DNA from: Cherax quadricarinatus | Taxonomy: Eukaryota > Arthropoda > Malacostraca > Decapoda > Parastacidae | Reading direction: 5' to 3' | DNA: 64,000 nt | NCBI RefSeq assembly: GCF_038502225.1 | Contig: NC_091378.1 | Span: forward strand, 1,922,744 to 1,986,743 | Part shown: positions 22,086 to 33,404 of the stretch, one piece after another | Numbering within the stretch: the stretch's first letter is position 1 | Layout of the letters: each line of letters starts with the position of its first letter | Position numbers and translations under genes: made by a program | The notes under the pieces: model-generated | The model's input: the letters and a program-made list of their open reading frames with translations, nothing else | Database searches by the model: none | Told to the model about the DNA's origin: nothing

Positions 22086-22119
22086 GTAGGTACAATATTG
22101 ATTTGTCAATCATTTCAGT

Positions 22120-22214
22120 GCTAGAATAGTATTGCAGGGCTAGAAGAGTGTTGCAGGGCTAGAAGAGTGTTGCAGGGCTAGAAGAGTGTTGCAGGGCTAG
22201 AAGAGTGTTGCAGA
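22120..22214 (+). repeat. 19-bp minisatellite, five units
   Basis: Five head-to-tail copies of GCTAGAAGAGTGTTGCAGG. The first differs at two positions (GAATAGTATT), the last at its end, and the middle three are identical. It lies just behind exon c in the intron. Confidence 0.95.
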
Positions 22215-22864
22215 CATGTTAGTTTCTACTTGTGCTTTTGCCAGTACTGTGACTGAATCCATATGGAATACCTTTGATATACCTTTGATGAGATCCAAGA
22301 GATTTTTTTTACTCCCAGAGCCCGGCCATGGGCCAGGCTTATCTGGTGCTTGCCTGGTCAATCAGGCTGTTGCTGCTGGTGACACACTGTCTCACAACAT
22401 AGAAAATTTTGTGTACAACGAGTTTACTGTACCAAAAAACTATACACAGATTCAAATTCTCTATTTCTTTTATGCAGTATGAAGATATAATGTAGTTTAT
22501 ATCTAATAAAATAGTTAGGCATCAAAGAAAGCCTCCCTAGCATGCAGTGCATTTCGAGTTATATAAAGATATCTCATGAATGTATTTTACCTGTTTGAAA
22601 CACATTTTACTTGCAAAAGTTTATTTTTCTAGAAATAAAATCATTAAAATACATTACTGTAGAACTAAAATATGGATTAAATATTCCCTTTGTTAAAGTA
22701 TTATACTGTACTATAATTGTTATTACTAAAGTGCATAATTAAATGTTCTGTCGGTTGACAGCATATTTAGAACCATACGACTTATCTTGCTTGTAACTCT
22801 GGGAAATGCAAGCAATTAAAATTCCTCTTATGGTTTTAGATATTTGCTGTTTAGAGGAACATAT
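22215..22864. other. Intron sequence with one short repeat
   Basis: Contains GGCCATGGGCCAGGCTTATC and CAGGCTGTTGCTGCTGG at about 22323-22378, which I recall as part of a widespread decapod repeat. The rest is AT-rich with no gene or structure seen. Confidence 0.5.
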
Positions 22865-22990
22865 AAACTGTTGTATCTGTGTGCCTCTGGCAAGACAGTG
22901 ATAGACTGAATGATGGTGAAAGTGTTTCTTTTTTTCAGGTCACCCTGCCTCGGTGAGAGATGGCCAGTGTGTTAAAAAATAAAAAAAAAT
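22865..22990 (+). mobile_element. LINE A 3'-end fragment
   Basis: Matches the last 120 bp of LINE A: TCTGGCAAGACAGTGAT, GAATGATGGTGAAAGT, the tail hairpin and the A-run. Everything upstream is missing, as in strongly 5'-truncated insertions. Confidence 0.8.
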
Positions 22991-23079
22991 TACCCACTCT
23001 ATTTCTTGGGAAGAATGACTGATTTGGTAATAAAAAATTCATAGTAAAAAATATATTAATGGTGATTATTGTAGTATTT

Positions 23080-23196
23080 TTTTTTTCAGTGAACCAGCCA
23101 TATCCCACCAAGGGAGGGTGATCTAAAAAAAAAAGTTTTTCTTTTTAAATTTAGTAATTTATACAGGAGAAGGGATTACTAGCCCTTTGCTCCCAT
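23080..23196 (-). mobile_element. Short LINE-derived element fragment
   Basis: On the minus strand it holds the CTAGTAATCCCTTCTCCTG block, TAAATTACTAAATTT, then the tail hairpin and A-run. It breaks off at the GGGAGCAA block. Same family as S2. Confidence 0.75.
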
Positions 23197-23383
23197 TATT
23201 AATAATGGCAAAATATTTTTGTATATTTGAGAGATTTAGGTTTTGCATGTGATGTTTGATTAGGGTATTTTGGTTTAGAATGAGTGGCAGTGCAGTACTA
23301 GAAATTTGCCATGATTTTCTAATAACAAATATTTTAGCCACTGTCTCTCGATATGCACGACTGCCATATTTATTGTTTTGCAG

Positions 23384-23502
23384 AGGTGTAGGTTGGAGAA
23401 CATCTGCAGGCAGACTGAATGACAGATACATTATAAGTGCAGAAACGAGAAAGCGTGCTGAAGAAAGATGGAATAACAAACTTGCATCATTGACATTACA
23501 AG
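23384..23502 (+). CDS. Host gene internal exon d
   Basis: The acceptor (TATTGTTTTGCAG) and donor (GTAACT) bound 119 bp. It supplies the third base of the codon split by exon c, 39 full codons, and the first base of the codon finished by exon e. The peptide starts GVGWRTSAGRLNDRY and continues with a charged helix-like segment (ETRKRAEERWNNKL), the most conserved-looking part of the protein. Domain not recognised. The next intron is 27.5 kb, nearly all nested transposons. Confidence 0.85.
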
Positions 23503-23589
23503 GTAACTTCTCTGGCTTTTTCATTTATCCATTCTGTTTTCCATATGGACTCTAAGAGTAATTTATAAATGGTTGATAGAATTATTATT

Positions 23590-23740
23590 TTTACATTCAT
23601 GGGGAGTGCTAAACCCATAAAACCCATAAGGGGTCATAAAGCACCTGGAGGAATGGAAGGCATTCAGACTCGATTCAAGGATTGCAGCATGGGACTAATT
23701 CTGTGAGTCTGTGCTGCAACCTTCCTTCAGAGGGACAGTT
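23590..23740 (-). repeat. SINE fragment (LINE-I-tail family)
   Basis: Reverse-oriented blocks GGGGTCATAAAGCACC, GGAATGGAAGGCATTCAG and CAACCTTCCTT match the family seen at 45122-45284. Confidence 0.65.
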
Positions 23741-25450
23741 TATAAAAGTATTAAAGTACTCAAAACCAGTCTCTTTATTCTTTATTTTTGTGACTTAATT
23801 TGTATTTTGGTAATGTGAAATATTCTAAATTATATTAATTCAATACTTTAAATTAAAACTGCATATATACATTCAGTACCAATTCTGTACTGAATATCAT
23901 ATTTTTCAGTGGGATACAGTCTGTTTTAGGAAAAAGTATTAATTACCTTTTTCTGTGTCATAAACACGCCAGATAACAGGGATATCTTGCTACTCACACT
24001 TTGGTCACACTTCACAGACACGCACATGCATATATATATACATACATCTAGGTTTTTCTCCTTTTTCTAAATAGCTCTTGTTCTTCTTTATTTCTTCTAT
24101 TGTCTATGGGGAAGTGGAAAAGAATCTTTCCTCCGTAAGCCATGCGTGTCGTATGAGGCGACTAAAATGCCGGGAGCAATGGGCTAGTAACCCCTTCTCC
24201 TGTAGACATTTACTAAAAAAGAGAAGAAGAAAAACTTTATAAAACTGGGATGCTTGAATGTGCATGGATGCTGTGCAGATGACAAGAAACAGATGATTGC
24301 TGATGTTATGAATGAAAAGAAGTTGGATGTCCTGGCCCTAAGCGAAACAAAGTTGAAGGGGGTAGGGGAGTTTCGGTGGGGGGAAATAAATGGGATTAAA
24401 TTTGGAGTATCTGAGAGAGTTAGAGAAAAGGAAGGGGTAGCAGTACTGTTGAAGGATCAGTTATGGAAGGAGAAAAGAGAATATGAATGTGTAAATTCAA
24501 GAATTATGTGGATTAAAGTAAAGGTTGGATGCGAAAAGTGGGTCATAATAAGCATGTATGCACCTGGAGAAGAGAGGAATGTAGAGGAGAGAGAGAGATT
24601 TTGGGAGATGTTAAGTGAATGTATAGGAGCCTTTAAACCAAGTGAGAGAGTAATTGTGGTAGGGGACCTGAATGCTAAAGTAGGAGAAACTTTTAGAGAG
24701 GGTGTGGTAGGTAAGTTTGGGGTGCCACTTGTAAATGATAATGGGAGCCCTTTGATTGAACTTTGTATAGAAAGGGGTTTAGTTATAGGTAATACATATT
24801 TTAAGAAAAAGAGGTTAAATAAATATACAAGATATGATGTAGGGCAAAATGACAGTAGTTTGTTGGATTATGTATTGGTAGATAAAAGACTGTTGAGTAG
24901 ACTTCAGGATGTACATGCTTATAGAGGGGCCACAGATATATCAGATCACTTTCTAGTTGTAGCTACACTGAGAGTAAAAGGTAGATGGGATACAAGGAGA
25001 ATAGAAGCATCAGGGAAGAGAGAGGTGAAGATTTATAAACTAAAAGAGGAGGCAGTTAGGGTAAGATATAAACAGCTATTGGAGGATAGATGGGCTAATG
25101 AGAGCATAGGCAATGGGGTCGAAGAGGTATGGGGTAGGTTTAAAAATGTAATGTTAGAGTGTTCAGCAGAAGTTTGTGGTTACAGGAAAGTGGGTGCGGG
25201 AGGGAAGAGGAGCGATTGGTGGAATGATGATGTAAAGAGAGTAGTAAGGGAGAAAAAGTTAGCATATGAGAAGTTTTTACAAAGTAGAAGTGATGCAAGG
25301 AGGGAAGAGTATATGGAGAAAAAGAGAGAGGTTAAGAGAGTGGTGAAGCAATGTAAAAAGAGAGCAAATGAGAGAGTGGGTGAGATGTTATCAACAAATT
25401 TTGTTGAAAATAAGAAAAAGTTTTGGAGAGAGATTAACAAGTTAAGGAAG

Positions 25451-25622
25451 TAAAGTAAAAGGACACAAGTGCAACTAATGTGACATTTATTGTGGCAACG
25501 TTTCGCTCTCCAGGAGCTTTATCAAGCTCCTGGAGAGTGAAACGTTGCCACAATAAATGTCACATTAGTTGCACTTGTGTCATTTTACTTTACATATTGT
25601 CGGTAATTCTACCAACTTTATT
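25451..25622. mobile_element. Fold-back element with 14-bp target duplication
   Basis: ACAAGTTAAGGAAG occurs at 25437-25450 and 25623-25636. Between them, 25450-25603 is an almost perfect palindrome with arms of about 70 bp (two or three mismatches) meeting at CTCCAGGAGCTTTATCAAGC. A 19-bp tail (ATATTGTCGG onward) follows. It has no coding capacity and sits in LINE A2. The long duplication suggests endonuclease-primed insertion rather than cut-and-paste. Confidence 0.85.
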
Positions 25623-26986
25623 ACAAGTTAAGGAAGCCTAGAGAACAAATGGATTTTCAGTTAAAAATAGGAGAGGAGAGTTATTAAATGGAGAGTTAGA
25701 GGTATTGGGAAGATGGAGGGAACATTTTGAGGAATTGTTAAATGTTGATGAAGATAGGGAAGCTGTGATTTCATGTATAGGGCAAGGAGGAATAACATCT
25801 TGTAGGAGTGAGGAAGAGCCAGTTGTGAGTGTGGAGGAAGTTCGTGAGGCAGTAGGTAAAATGAAAGGGGGTAAGGCAGCTGGGATTGATGGGATAAAGT
25901 TAGAAATGTTAAAAGCTGGTGGAGATATAGTTTTGGAATGGTTGGTGCAATTATTTAATAAATGTATGGATGAGGGTAAGGTACCTAGGGATTGGCAGAG
26001 AGCATGCATAGTTCCTTTGTATAAAGGCAAAGGGGACAAAAGAGAGTGCAAAAATTACAGGGGTATAAGTCTGTTGAGTATACCTGGTAAAGTGTATGGT
26101 AGAGTTATTATTGAAAGAATTAAGAGTAAGATGGAGAATAGGATAGCAGATGAACAAGGAGGCTTTAGGAAAGGTAGGGGGTGTGTGGACCAGGTGTTTA
26201 CAGTGAAACATATAAGTGAACAGTATTTAGATAAGGCTAAAGAGGTCTTTGTGGCATTTATGGATTTGGAAAAGGCGTATGACAGGGTGGATAGGGGGGC
26301 AATGTGGCAGATGTTGCAGGTGTATGGTATAGGAGGTAGGTTACTGAAAGCAGTGAAGAGTTTTTATGAGGATAGTGAGGCTCAAGTTAGAGTATGTAGG
26401 AAAGAGGGAAATTATTTCCCAGTAAAAGTAGGCCTTAGACAAGGATGTGTGATGTCAGCGTGGTTGTTTAATATATTTATAGATGGGGTTGTAAGAGAAG
26501 TAAATGCGAGGGTCTTGGCAAGAGGCGTGGAGTTAAAAGATAAAGAATCACACATAAAGTGGGAGTTGTCACAGTTGCTCTTTGCTGATGACACTGTGCT
26601 CTTGGGAGATTCTGAAGAGAAGTTGCAGAGATTGGTGGATGAATTTGGTAGGGTATGCAAAAGAAGAAAATTAAAAGTGAATACAGGAAAGAGTAAGGTT
26701 ATGAGGATAACAAAAAGATTAGGTGATGAAAGATTGGATATCAGATTGGAGGGAGAGAGTATGGAGGAGGTGAATTGTTATAAAAAACGCGATTCTAAAA
26801 GCTTAGAGATCTCCAGTGAATACTAGAAAGGACTGCCCTTCTAGCATTCAGCCTGTTACAGGGTTTTCGTAACAATTAGTCAGTATCCTTGTCCAATTAT
26901 ACATTAGAATTCAGCATGATTCAATAGTGCTTCAGGATTACAACTGGTAGGCTACTAACTAGAGAAATTAAAATTTAATAAATTTA

Positions 26987-29486
26987 TTGAATGCTAAAGT
27001 AGGAGAAACTTTTAGAGAGGGTGTGGTAGGTAAGTTTGGGGTGCCAGGTGTAAATGATAATGGGAGCCCTTTGATTGAACTTTGTATAGAAAGGGGTTTA
27101 GTTATAGGTAATACATATTTTAAGAAAAAGAGGATAAATAAGTATACACGATATGATGTAGGGCGAAATGACAGTAGTTTGTTGGATTATGTATTGGTAG
27201 ATAAAAGACTGTTGAGTAGACTTCAGGATGTACATGTTTATAGAGGGGCCACAGATATATCAGATCACTTTCTAGTTGTAGCTATACTGAGAGTAAAAGG
27301 TAGATGGGATACAAGGAGAATAGAAGCATCAGGGAAGAGAGAGGTGAAGGTTTATAAACTAAAAGAGGAGGCAGTTAGGGTAAGATATAAACAGCTATTG
27401 GAGGATAGATGGGCTAATGAGAGCATAGGCAATGGGGTCGAAGAGGTATGGGGTAGGTTTAAAAATGTAGTGTTAGAGTGTTCAGCAGAAGTTTGTGGTT
27501 ACAGGAAAGTGGGTGCAGGAGGGAAGAGGAGCGATTGGTGGAATGATGATGTAAAGAGAGTAGTAAGGGAGAAAAAGTTAGCATATGAGAAGTTTTTACA
27601 AAGTAGAAGTGATGCAAGGAGGGAAGAGTATATGGAGAAAAAGAGAGAAGTTAAGAGAGTGGTGAAGCAATGTAAAAAGAGAGCAAATGAGAGAGTGGGT
27701 GAGATGTTATCAACAAATTTTGTTGAAAATAAGAAAAAGTTTTGGAGTGAGATTAACAAGTTAAGAAAGCCTAGAGAACAAATGGATTTGTCAGTTAAAA
27801 ATAGGAGAGGAGAGTTATTAAATGGAGAGTTAGAGGTATTGGGAAGATGGAAGGAATATTTTGAGGAATTGTTAAATGTTGATGAAGATAGGGAAGCTGT
27901 GATTTCGTGTATAGGGCAAGGAGGAATAACATCTTGTAGGAGTGAGGAAGAGCCAGTTGTGAGTGTGGGGGAAGTTCGTGAGGCAGTAGGTAAAATGAAA
28001 GGGGGTAAGGCAGCCGGGATTGATGGGATAAAGATAGAAATGTTAAAAGCAGGTGGGGATATAGTTTTGGAGTGGTTGGTGCAATTATTTAATAAATGTA
28101 TGGAAGAGGGTAAGGTACCTAGGGATTGGCAGAGAGCATGCATAGTTCCTTTGTATAAAGGCAAAGGGGATAAAAGAGAGTGCAAAAAATTATAGGGGGA
28201 TAAGTCTGTTGAGTGTACCTGGTAAAGTGTATGGTAGAGTTATAATTGAAAGAATTAAGAGTAAGACGGAGAATAGGATAGCAGATGAACAAGGAGGCTT
28301 TAGGAAAGGTAGGGGGTGTGTGGACCAGGTGTTTACAGTGAAACATATAAGTGAACAGTATTTAGATAAGGCTAAAGAGGTCTTTGTGGCATTTATGGAT
28401 TTGGAAAAGGCGTATGACAGGGTGGATAGGGGGGCAATGTGGCAGATGTTGCAAGTGTATGGTGTAGGAGGTAGGTTACTGAAAGCAGTGAAGAGTTTTT
28501 ACGAGGATAGTGAGGCTCAAGTTAGAGTATGTAGGAAAGAGGGAAATTTTTTCCCAGTAAAAGTAGGCCTTAGACAAGGATGTGTGATGTCACCGTGGTT
28601 GTTTAATATATTTATAGATGGGGTTGTAAGAGAAGTAAATGCGAGGGTTTTGGCAAGAGGCGTGGAGTTAAAAGATAAAGAATCACACACAAAGTGGGAG
28701 TTGTCACAGCTGCTCTTTGCTGATGACACTGTGCTCTTGGGAGATTCTGAAGAGAAGTTGCAGAGATTGGTGGATGAATTTGGTAGGGTGTGCAAAAGAA
28801 GAAAATTAAAGGTGAATACAGGAAAGAGTAAGGTTATGAGGATAACAAAAAGATTAGGTGATGAAAGATTGAATATCAGATTGGAGGGAGAGAGTATGGA
28901 GGAGGTGAACGTATTCAGATATTTGGGAGTGGACGTGTCAGCGGATGGGTCTATGAAAGATGAGGTGAATCATAGAATTGATGAGGGAAAAAGAGTGAGT
29001 GGTGCACTTAGGAGTCTGTGGAAACAAAGAACTTTGTCCTTGGAGGCAAAGAGGGGAATGTATGAGAGTATAGTTTTACCAACGCTCTTATATGGGTGTG
29101 AAGCGTGGGTGATGAATGTTGCAGCGAGGAGAAGGCTGGAGGCAGTGGAGATGTCATGTCTGAGGGCAATGTGTGGTGTGAATATAATGCAGAGAATTCG
29201 TAGTTTGGAAGTTAGGAGGAGGTGCGGGATTACCAAAACTGTTGTCCAGAGGGCTGAGGAAGGGTTGTTGAGGTGGTTCGGACATGTAGAGAGAATGGAG
29301 CGAAACAGAATGACTTCAAGAGTGTATCAGTCTGTAGTGGAAGGAAGGCGGGGTAGGGGTCGGCCTAGGAAGGGTTGGAGGGAGGGGGTAAAGGAGGTTT
29401 TGTGTGCGAGGGGCTTGGACTTCCAGCAGGCATGCGTGAGCGTGTTTGATAGGAGTGAATGGAGACAAATGGTTTTTAATACTTGA
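26987..29486 (+). pseudogene. LINE A endonuclease-RT, truncated, one frameshift
   Basis: The first half of the endonuclease is absent. The frame is open from NAKVGE to about 28195, where a homopolymer has six A where A1 has five (TGCAAAAAATTATAGG), shifting the frame. It continues open from 28209 to 29486 with the FADD, WFGHVERM and GRPRKGW motifs. Otherwise it matches A1 at all but a few residues. Confidence 0.93.
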
Positions 29487-29736
29487 CGTGCTGTTGGAGT
29501 GTGAGCAAAGTAACATTTATGAAGGGATTCAGGGAAACCGGCAGGCCGGACTTGAGTCCTGGAGATGGGAAGTACAGTGCCTGCACTCTGAAGGAGGGGT
29601 GTTAATGTTGCAGTTTAAAAACTGTAGTGTAAAGCACCCTTCTGGCAAGACAGTGATGGAGTGAATGATGGTGAAAGTTTTTCTTTTTCGGGCCACCCTG
29701 CCTTGGTGGGAATCGGCCGGTGTGATAATAAATAAT
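26987..29736 (+). mobile_element. LINE subfamily A copy A3, 5'-truncated
   Basis: Begins within the endonuclease code (TTGAATGCTAAAGTAGG, equal to A1 position 1083) and runs to the tail. Sequence is almost identical to A1 throughout, including the 3' UTR. It interrupts the left LTR after AATAAATTTA. The flanks are too AT-rich to fix the duplication exactly. Confidence 0.93.
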
Positions 29737-30815
29737 AAATTATTAAGTATCATCTAGAGGTATATCATCAAATTAAATTAAATTAATCCATTCAAACAAA
29801 TTAATAATAATCACTTCTCTCGTATACAATAGTATTGTGCTGAAAGCACATATCACATTTGTAATTCTTAAGTACCGTCTGGTACATTAACATTTAATAA
29901 GATATTACAAATATGTACAAGTAAGTTTGTGTGTATGTTTGTAAGTGCTCTAAGTAGTTCGCTATGTCTCAAGACTCGACTAGACTTAAACAAGTGACTG
30001 ACAAAGTCCTCAAATAAACTAACTTCTTGACCAACTGGCAGTCAGAACAGTCTGCTTGAACAATAAAAAGAATGCTAAACCCAATAGCAATATAACAAGC
30101 AACTGTGACACAGAATCAGGAACAAGGAGATAATATAACGACACTAAGTAGGGACCATCTGCAGTTCCTCCACAAAAGTCACAAAACTCTCATACTACTG
30201 AATCTAAGTTCAGCATAAGAAAATCCCCGACTGTGATAATACACAGATACCAGTACAAGTTAGGTTAGAAGCTACAGCTCAGGACCTGAGTTGCTCAGAG
30301 TGTCTAAACGACACACAACCTCAGTACAACGTCGAAAATCACTAAGTCTATACAGTGTTCTGTGAACAGAGTATCACAGAACCTACAAGAAAGCTAGAGA
30401 CGGTCTTCCAACAAAGGCCTATAAGGGAGATTTAGGCACTTTGTCTGGAATACGTACAACCACCCAGCGAGTCTAGACCAGACTGAATACTTCAGGCGAG
30501 GTGAGGACACCCCCCCCCTCGATCACGTGATAGCTCCGTGGACAGCTGCAGCTCAGACACAGAAGCCGGCAGTCTAACGAGCCACAAGCGATAATTACAG
30601 TAGTTAGACAATCAAGACTTGAACTGAGCACATATGTTACATCCTACCTAACAAAAGGAAGCTAAGTCAAATAACAATATAAAGCAATATATTTACGATT
30701 TAGCTATTATCGCAAATACAAGCAATGTAAAATTATATGAAAAGGTAATAATTATATATATATATACATACATATTAATCATTGCAACCCATTCAGGGGT
30801 TGCAACACCCCCCCT

Positions 30816-31399
30816 AACACGACAAACGGTCGCACTAGGAGTTGCATTAATGTCTTTCACATTATTACTGATTACTCATGATACAATAATAACAATATAA
30901 TATAAACATTAATCAGAGTCACTCTTGTGCCAAGCACCTCTATAATTTCACAGCGTCTATGCACTAAGATATGCCCCTAGTACTAGGGCAGTACACAGTA
31001 TCGTATCTCCGCATACTCGTGGTTATGTACATCAGTGTAGAGACAGTATAGCGCAGACAAGCATAATAGTCTTGTGTTATAGACAGGAGACAGCATTCCA
31101 CTCTTAAGTAGTGGTTGTGGAATGCGAGGCAGTATGGACATCTGTGTATGAAACAGTTTAAGGTGTGTAGTGAAGGGGGGGGAGTCTGCGGCAGGACAGT
31201 GTTCCGCCAAGCAGTACATCGCCCACACAACACTACCCACTCAACACTCAGCTTCTGTCTCCTCCTCATACACATCACTACTGTGAATATATAAATATAG
31301 ACATGACATGAGTATACATAGTTAATATGGGTTGGAGGGATTAAGTTACTGTACTGAATTTGACATAGCAAGTAACAAAAGGTATTTGGGCATTAAAAT
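30816..31399. other. Gypsy 3' internal region without recognisable code
   Basis: Lies between the RNase H fragment and the polypurine run on the minus strand. Open frames here show no motif. The integrase core expected in a complete element is absent. Confidence 0.5.
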
Positions 31400-31803
31400 C
31401 ACGTAAATTTTAAATGGGGAAGTGCCCAAATACACGTCAAAATGTTCCAAGGACACCACAAGAGCTAGAGCCTCTTTCTCGATAGTGGCATAATTTTTCT
31501 GGTGTCGTTAGAGCTTAGATGAATAGTAACATACAGTGGACCCCCGCATACCGTTGGCCTTACATAACGTTAAATCCGCGTACCGCTACATTTTATCGCT
31601 AAGATTTTGCCTCGCATACCGCTAAAAAACCCGCTCAACGCTGTTCGTCCAAGACGCGTCTATGTGCGGCCTGAGCCACCCTCACATGTTCCGCCGGTGG
31701 CATTGTTTACCAGCCAGCCTCCGTGGTAACATCCAAGCATACAATCGGAACATTTCGTATTATTACAGTGTTTTTGGTGATTTTATCTGCAAAATAAGTG
31801 ACC

Positions 31804-32007
31804 ATGGGCCCCAAGAAAGCTTCTAGTGCCAACCCTACAGCAATAAGGGTGAGAATTACTATAGAGATGAAAAAGATCATTTATAAGTATGAAAGTGGAG
31901 TGCATGTCTCCGTACAGCTGCTGCTGCTGCTGTACCACCATCAGCTGCTGCTGCTGTACCACCATCAGCTGCTGCTGCTGCTGCACTGTCAGCTGCTGCT
32001 GCTGTAG
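31804..32007 (+). pseudogene. Tigger transposase N-terminal remnant
   Basis: MGPKKASSANPTAIRVRIT agrees with the intact transposase for about 30 residues, then runs into CTG-rich code (Leu repeats) and stops. A small deletion lies in the MKKII segment. The DNA-binding and catalytic domains are missing. Confidence 0.85.
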
Positions 32008-32555
32008 CACCGTCAGCTGCTGCTGCTGTAGCACTGTCAGCTGCTGCTGCTGCTGCTGTAGCACTGTCAGCTGCTGCTGCTGCTGCTGTAGCACTGTCAG
32101 CTGCTGCTGCTGCTGTAGCACCATCAGCTGCTGCTGTAGTACCGTCTGCTGCTGCTGTAGCATCGTCTGCTGCTGCTGTAGCACTGTCAGCTGCTGCTGC
32201 TGTTGTACCACCATCAGCTGCTGCTGCTGCTGCTGTAGTACCGTCTGCTGCTGCTGTAGCATCGTCTGCTGCTGCTGTAGCATCGTCTGCTGCTGCTGTA
32301 GCACTGTCAGCTGCTGCTGCTGCTGTACCACTGTCAGCTGCTGCTGCTGCTGTAGTACCGTCTGCTGCTGCTGTAGCATCGTCTGCTGCTGCTGTAGCAC
32401 TGTCAGCTGCTGCTGCTGCTGTAGCACTGTCAGCTGCTGCTGCTGCTGTACCACCGTCAGCTGCTGCTGCTGCTGTAGTACCGTCTGCTGCTGCTGTAGC
32501 ATCGTCTGCTGCTGCTGTAGCACTGTCAGCTGCTGCTGCTGCTGCTGTAGCACCG
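31914..32555. repeat. CTG/CAG-rich minisatellite
   Basis: About 640 bp of (CTG)3-8 runs joined by spacers such as TAGCACTGTCAG, TAGTACCGTC and TACCACCATCAG. All variants keep a period that is a multiple of three, so frames stay open on both strands. In the sister copy T4 the same place has only about 70 bp, so the tract has grown roughly ninefold here. Confidence 0.95.
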
Positions 32556-33404
32556 TTGTTGGTGTGGCTTATTGAGAATACCAAGAAACAATTAACCCCA
32601 GAGGATTAGCCACCCAGGATAACCCAAAAAAGTCAGTGTCATCGAAGACTGTCTAACTTATTTCCATTGGGGTCCTTAATCTTGTCTCCCAGGATGCAAC
32701 CCACAGTAGTCCACTAACACCCAGGTGAACAGGGAAAAATGCCTGGAACTAGTGCTCATATTGGTGAATTTAAAGCCAGCAAAGGTTGGTTAGAGAGATT
32801 TAAGAATCTTAGTGACATACACAGTGTGATAAGGCCTGTTCTGGAAGAAAATGCCAAACAGGACATACAGTACTCAGGAGGAAAAGGCACTCCCAGGACA
32901 CAGTGTCTCATCAGTCATTGCTGCATCTTCAATAAAGGTAAGTGTCATTTATTCTTCATTTAGTAGAGTAGTACATGCACAATATATATTGTGCATGTAC
33001 TACTCTACTATTGTGCATGTATCCTTCTCTTTGTGTGTAGGAAAATGTATATTTCATGTGGTAAAATTTTTTTTTCATACTTTTGGGTGTCTTGCACGGA
33101 TTAATTTGATTTCCATTATTTCTTATGGGGAAAATTCATTTGCATAACGATAATTTCGCATAACAATGAGCTCTCATGCACGGATTAATATCGTTATGCG
33201 GGGGTCCACTGTATAGGATGGAGAATATCAGTGGATGTTGACTGTTGGAGCAGTACAGCACCCACTGCATACTAACTCGCATCTATATGTAAAAAGAAGG
33301 GAAGATTGAAATTAAGACTCAACACTGGAGCAGAGGAAAGCAGATGCTTCAACCTTTTGAACAAATCTGAACAATCACTAGTCCAGATGAACTGAACTTT
33401 GCTA

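Larger units (their letters stand above)
26776..30807 (-). repeat. 3' LTR of the Gypsy element, split by LINE A3
   Basis: Pieces 26776-26986 and 29737-30807 align to the other LTR with scattered differences. For the minus-oriented element this is the 3' LTR. The polypurine run next to it (30808-30815, AGGGGGGG on the minus strand) directly precedes the LTR's TGTTGCAACC start, as expected for a plus-strand primer site. Confidence 0.9.
31534..33211 (+). mobile_element. Tigger derivative T3 with expanded CTG region
   Basis: CAGTGGACCCCCGCATACCG at the left and CGGGGGTCCACTG at the right form terminal repeats, with TA duplications at 31532-31533 and 33212-33213. The DDE region is deleted. It keeps the transposase start, a CTG-rich tract, a captured SINE piece (about 32580-32735), a fragment of the CENP-B-like domain (FKASKGWLERFK) and a 50-bp palindrome (32961-33010). 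Copy T4 (52484-53630) has the same architecture. Confidence 0.92.
31400..33400 (-). pseudogene. Gypsy RNase H fragment, split by Tigger T3
   Basis: Minus strand 33400-33214 encodes the tether and RNase H start: FIWTSDC, LLSSAPVL and LHIDAS with the catalytic Asp, followed by a TAG. After the Tigger insertion, 31531-31400 encodes RHQKNYATIEKEALALV and HFDVYLG, the usual RNase H core sequence of Ty3/Gypsy elements, with one stop (TAA after SSKL). It would degrade the RNA strand during reverse transcription. It lies downstream of an integrase fragment, the reverse of normal order. Confidence 0.8.

Noticed and set aside
22120..22214. CRISPR-like regularly spaced repeat
   Set aside because: Units are contiguous with no unique spacers, and the genome is eukaryotic.
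30964..31371. 135-codon minus-strand frame in the Gypsy element
   Set aside because: No envelope, integrase or other motif; tyrosine/cysteine-rich composition looks random.
31783..32553. 256-codon Gln-rich frame on the minus strand
   Set aside because: Produced wholly by the CAG-type repeat tract; it is absent at the same site in the sister element T4.
31889..32575. 228-codon Cys-rich frame on the plus strand
   Set aside because: Same repeat tract in another frame; no known cysteine motif and no start context.
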